Shown here: positions 31,801 through 34,152 of the stretch, piece after piece
Position numbering within the stretch: the first letter of the stretch is position 1
Layout: every line of letters begins with the position of its first letter
Source: an uncultured Bacteroidota bacterium
GTDB lineage: Bacteria; Bacteroidota; Bacteroidia; Bacteroidales; WCHB1-69
NCBI GenBank assembly: GCA_902796805.1
Contig: CADBQG010000064.1
Span: 1-34,152 of the forward strand
DNA: 34,152 bases
Direction: 5' to 3'
The notes under the pieces: generated by a model
What the model saw: the letters and a program-made list of their open reading frames with translations, nothing else
Database searches by the model: none
What the model was told of the DNA's origin: nothing
Position numbers and translations under genes: made by a program

Positions 31801-33645
31801 AGATATTCGTTCTTGTGGTACAAAACGTTGTTAGAACTGGAATTTCTTAACAGCGGCGAAGCATCTTATGGTAAAAAGGGCGTAAAGATCTCTTTTAAAA
31901 AAATGGAGGCAGAGCAGGGTAGTAATAGAATGGTTATTCTAAAGCAGCCCTCAAAACATATTCCTCAAGCATTGGAAGACTGTGGTGATATCACGGTGGC
32001 TTTCCACTTCAACAATATGGATAGGAAATGTCTGACTTTTGAGGTGGCTAATGTGAAAGATTACACTTTGAGGTTGAAATGCAAAAACGAATCGGTTGAT
32101 GAGGTCCGTTTTTTGCTGAATAACGCCGATCATTTGGTAAGGGCAGAAATTGATACGGGATTCCCTATTCAATTGATTGACAAATTGCTTAAGGCATACG
32201 AAGATTTGCCCTATGAAGACACCTACTCGTTCAAAGAGAACATTAACCACAATCTACATTTCGTTTTTGGTCCTCCTGGAACAGGTAAAACCACATATCT
32301 AGCCAACGAGTTGAAAAGTTTAATGTCGAAAGATTTCTTGAACCCGACCACACGTAAGAGCAAAATCCTTGTTTTGTGTCCCACTAATAAAGCTTGCGAT
32401 GTGCTTCTTCAAAAGGTGGAAGACGTGTGTACTAGTGAAGAAATGAACAATTTTGGCCGTTTTAAAGTGACTGGCGAAGAAAAGCTTGAGCAATACCTTT
32501 GCGACTCAACGCTACCTGTCATGGACCTGGAAAAAGTTTGCATTATTTCTACTATGGCCCGCTTCCATTACGACGGTTTTGAAGATGTTGAGTTGAAAGA
32601 AATAGATTGGGATTATATTGTAATTGATGAAGCATCAATGATTCCCTTAGCTTATGTTACATACGTAATAGACAGATGTCCACACGCTCAAATAATAATA
32701 GCTGGAGATCCTTTCCAAATTGAACCTATCGTTCATGAAGAACTATGGAAAGACGAGAATATTTATACAATGGTGAGCCTAAACGACTTTACCAATCCTA
32801 AGACGGAACCATGTCAGTTTAGAATCACCAATTTAACAACGCAGTATAGGTCGGTTCCTGCAATCGGTGAGTTGTTTAGCCATTACGCTTATAATGGTGC
32901 ATTAACGCATAACCGAACAGAAGAATCTCAACGCAAATTACATCTTGACGGTTTGACAATCAAGCCCATCAATTTCGTGACTTTTCCCGTCAAGAAGTTT
33001 GAAACACTTTATCAATCGCACCGTCTGTCAACATCAAATGTTCACATTTATTCTGTTTTGTTAGTGTATGAATTTATGAAATACATCACAGATCAGATCT
33101 CTAAGAACCATAATGGTGACTTTTATAAAATAGGCGTTATTTGTCCCTACAGAGCTCAAGCCGAGATGATTAACAAAATTTGGGAACAACGAACAAGCAA
33201 GGTGGACAACGTGGATATGTCCATTGGAACAGTACATGGTTTCCAGGGAGATGAGTGTGATGTGATCATAGCCGTGTATAATCCTCCTGCATCGGGGATG
33301 AAAATGATGGCAGACAAAACGTTTATGAATAGAAAGAATATTCTAAACGTGGCTGTAAGTAGAGCAAAGGACTACTTGTTTTTGTTGATGCCCAATAAAG
33401 AATACGAATCTTTCCATAATTTGGTAGAGATTCAAACTTTGGGAAGAATTGTGATTGATCAACATCTTGAAAAAGCCACATTCACTTACGCTCATTTAGA
33501 GGAAGTGTTATTCGGAAATCCATATTTCATAGAAGAGAACTCATTTGTTACCACGCATCAGTTGACCAATATCTATACAGAACCCTCTACAAGATATGAA
33601 GTTCGAATTGATGAGAATTCTGTTGATGTGCAATTGGGGAACTAA
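28843..33645 (+). CDS. GHKL (sacsin/Hsp90-like) ATPase fused to a superfamily 1 helicase; candidate defence protein
   Basis: This 1600-residue protein joins two ATPases. At the N-terminus is a GHKL/sacsin-type domain: N-box FVYELLQNADDA (Glu48, Asn52), HNGS at 74-77, SITSIGFSAKDNEGK, and the ATP lid GKFGIGFK (121-128). Residues about 200-900 contain no domain I can name. A charged, probably coiled-coil linker runs about 910-1010. At the C-terminus is a UPF1/Dna2-like SF1 helicase: Walker A GPPGTGKTT (1143-1151), Walker B VIDEAS (Asp1262, Glu1263), GDPFQIEPI, QYRS (1334-1337), ICPYRAQAEMI, GTVHGFQGDECDVII (from 1462) and NVAVSRAK (from 1502). All key motifs look intact. The gene is strongly AT-rich, has its own promoter and terminator, and lies beside vsr and a CBASS synthase. 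No nuclease motif is recognised. An anti-phage role is inferred. Confidence 0.9.
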   Translation: MDKTEQKYFEKLQASRKEAWKVFSDDEYIGVMRSVIDKYTESAHFVYELLQNADDALATKAEFRLSKEGLYFIHNGSIRFSISNPDNKVEDKSKGNLGHLNSITSIGFSAKDNEGKFNKIGKFGIGFKAVFQYTDTPHIYDDGMCFKIENYIVPSLIEDAKDRKKGETMFYFPFDKTDIEKEDAYLEISNRLHHLDNPILFLHNLGEVKWKDESQQGKYSQKVSKHKPIRGVDCDFVILENSFDNSRKRLWKFTRQIEIESKKYPICIGFYTKNGKIDTENRSNIYCYFPTKQKMDVCFIMHAPFALTDSREGIREVKENTYLFEELAQLASISLVCLKNIGLENDKPLIDDALPRIVVTKEPSKTDPLWHFFEAFQTILLEEELFPSQQKGIYLASQESCICTQAELRKLLTKEQLTALMGSKLDFVFENIKSDDESILKYFEDVGVTLFSADKFGERVSSVFLKDQHIDWLMQFYKFLYDHKSLWKKSDSRIGARQPVLKKKAIILLEDGAFSDLRDDIYLDNQGIPNTRKVNQELIQDDDVRAFFKAFGVKESPDIIVLLGALLDAYQQCSISIENRVLLNNHLKLFATIYSSNIVNKHGIIQLFKEKWKVVGINCDGDRKLCEIDEIYADIDELKLYFGNNPKVMFFNRDFYDIGKEDEEPCDALISDLEFHTSPKIVSVLTGEFHNMYYLYPQSKEWESKLANPYKELFDMAAATLKTKHDYYQDVRASFYDYKMEGLDWSIQNIQSIDDSLRIWKYIVEVISASYKNNPLEIYCQIKYKPPYARDYRYFHIESKPSLFLNLIRESTWIYNKSGEKCSPSDLYLEDIDYRYDYVTRLAELLGISHSPRVEDQKHLEQCSEETKQEVELGRQLKSLGLGSYDPKYLAELVRKDEETKRLEEAARQKKMKSVSQNSSDVFQREPQKEYTAEELFDEKPNAIVPKTITRKDPTDIIEQMEQSQQEQLEEAEHKKELKETAENSERYSFLWYKTLLELEFLNSGEASYGKKGVKISFKKMEAEQGSNRMVILKQPSKHIPQALEDCGDITVAFHFNNMDRKCLTFEVANVKDYTLRLKCKNESVDEVRFLLNNADHLVRAEIDTGFPIQLIDKLLKAYEDLPYEDTYSFKENINHNLHFVFGPPGTGKTTYLANELKSLMSKDFLNPTTRKSKILVLCPTNKACDVLLQKVEDVCTSEEMNNFGRFKVTGEEKLEQYLCDSTLPVMDLEKVCIISTMARFHYDGFEDVELKEIDWDYIVIDEASMIPLAYVTYVIDRCPHAQIIIAGDPFQIEPIVHEELWKDENIYTMVSLNDFTNPKTEPCQFRITNLTTQYRSVPAIGELFSHYAYNGALTHNRTEESQRKLHLDGLTIKPINFVTFPVKKFETLYQSHRLSTSNVHIYSVLLVYEFMKYITDQISKNHNGDFYKIGVICPYRAQAEMINKIWEQRTSKVDNVDMSIGTVHGFQGDECDVIIAVYNPPASGMKMMADKTFMNRKNILNVAVSRAKDYLFLLMPNKEYESFHNLVEIQTLGRIVIDQHLEKATFTYAHLEEVLFGNPYFIEENSFVTTHQLTNIYTEPSTRYEVRIDENSVDVQLGN

Positions 33646-33705
33646 CACGATTTGTGGAAAGGCAAAACCGCAAAACATTTGCAATTGACCGTTGACACTA
33701 ACGAT

Positions 33706-33769
33706 GCTTGCAACTATTTGAAAATCTCATGCAATATGTAGATTTTCAAATAGTTACAAGCGTTTTTTT
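33706..33769 (+). terminator. Long-stem intrinsic terminator of the GHKL-helicase gene
   Basis: 33706-33727 pairs with 33740-33761 over 22 positions with a single mismatch, around a 12-nt loop, and is followed by seven T residues (33763-33769). It lies 60 bp past the stop codon and isolates this gene from the CD-NTase gene. Confidence 0.9.
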
Positions 33770-33987
33770 AATTCGTTCAAAATCCAGTGACGTGTCAGCG
33801 ACTACCGTCCTGCCAATATTATGTCATATTAAAATTTGAAATATAAATTATTTTGTGTTCTATGCTTGACATTTGCGTATTTTATGTAAAAAATCGCTTT
33901 AGAATACAATTATGGCACGGTTGTTGCAAATTAGACATTGCACCGTAGTGGTGTAAAAAAATATTTATTAATCAAAACATTTAGTCT
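33770..33987. other. AT-rich intergenic region before the CD-NTase gene
   Basis: With the terminator this forms a 342-bp gene-free gap. I see no tRNA or open frame worth calling. A TTGACA at 33866-33871 lacks a matching downstream box. ACGGT/ACCGT short arms flank TTGTTGCAAATTAGACATTG around 33915-33947, about 50 bp before the ATG. They may be part of the operon promoter, but no clean TAnnTTTG box is present. Confidence 0.4.
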
Positions 33988-34152
33988 ATGGCCAATTTAA
34001 ATTACCTTTTTCAAAAATTCAACGATGAACTATCTGTGACAGATTCAAAGAAATCCAAGATGATCAACTCAAGAGAGCATTTGAGAGAAAAGATCAGGAA
34101 ATCTTTCGAACAAAATCACAAGGGCTACAGTCCAAAGTTCTACATTCAGGGT
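33988..34152 (+). CDS. CD-NTase (DncV-like cyclic oligonucleotide synthase), N-terminal part; CBASS
   Basis: The first 55 codons of a gene that runs off the window. They read MANLNYLFQKFNDELSVTDS, then a basic helical stretch, and end SPKFYIQG. This is the N-terminal pattern I know from DncV-like CD-NTases of CBASS: a short helical lead, REHLREKIRKSF, and the strand entering the (F/Y)xxQGS nucleotidyltransferase motif. These enzymes make a cyclic di- or trinucleotide on phage infection and switch on a cell-killing effector. The catalytic GS...D-x-D residues lie beyond the edge, so activity, clade and product cannot be judged. It should be followed by accessory and effector genes. The base composition matches the AT-rich right arm. 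Confidence 0.75.
   Translation, partial: MANLNYLFQKFNDELSVTDSKKSKMINSREHLREKIRKSFEQNHKGYSPKFYIQG

Noticed and set aside
33866..33871. A TTGACA resembling a proteobacterial -35 box before the CD-NTase gene
   Set aside because: No matching -10 box at 16-18 bp, and this lineage uses TTTG/TAnnTTTG promoters.
1..34152. CRISPR arrays, rRNA genes, insertion sequences, prophage or integrase genes
   Set aside because: I looked for regularly spaced repeats, rRNA-like sequence and transposase or integrase motifs and saw none.

Overview
The window looks like a chromosome segment from a member of the Bacteroidales (phylum Bacteroidota). Three things point there: repeated TAnnTTTG-type -7 promoter boxes (some with a TTTG/TTG box 19-22 bp upstream), lineage-typical families (DUF2795, DUF4290, a TPR/WD40-like/OmpA envelope protein, DUF4143 ATPase) and almost no Shine-Dalgarno sites. 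Positions 1.0-25.5 kb are core-like and fairly GC-rich. The extreme left (1-564) and the right arm (about 28.4 kb onward) are visibly more AT-rich and look acquired.

Layout. 1-990: end of an unknown AT-rich gene, a remnant of a TSCPD-domain gene, and tRNA-Lys(CTT). 1.0-8.0 kb, + strand: PduO-type cobalamin adenosyltransferase, a DUF2795 protein, then tpiA, an OmpA/WD40 envelope protein, murC, pyrK and pyrD. 8.2-10.3 kb, - strand: a SpoU/TrmH methyltransferase overlapping dnaB. 10.5-14.5 kb, - strand: four genes coupled by 4-nt overlaps. They are a lipoprotein/RND chimera, a half-length TolC-like protein, a Nudix hydrolase and a secreted alpha/beta hydrolase; the first two look like a rearranged efflux operon. 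14.6-15.8 kb: an orphan OppC-like permease. 15.8-19.9 kb, - strand: DUF4290, an ABC exporter pair, an SRPBCC protein and lptB. 20.1-23.2 kb, + strand: mtaB, an M16 peptidase and recR. 23.2-25.5 kb, - strand: two secreted proteins, an LPP20-like one and a transglutaminase-fold one, separated by a strong intrinsic terminator placed just before the second start codon. 25.6-28.4 kb, - strand: a GNAT acetyltransferase, a decayed vsr copy, an AAA_14/DUF4143 ATPase and an intact-frame vsr.

The right arm is the most interesting part. After a remnant WYL-type regulator and an 11-bp inverted repeat comes one AT-rich 1600-codon gene. It joins a sacsin/Hsp90-like GHKL ATPase domain to a C-terminal UPF1/Dna2-like superfamily 1 helicase. 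It ends at a 22-bp-stem terminator, and 0.34 kb further on begins a DncV-like CD-NTase (CBASS) gene that runs off the window. With the two vsr copies this has the look of a defence island. The GHKL-helicase gene is my best candidate for an undescribed or poorly described single-gene anti-phage system. That role is inferred from domain architecture and neighbours, not shown.
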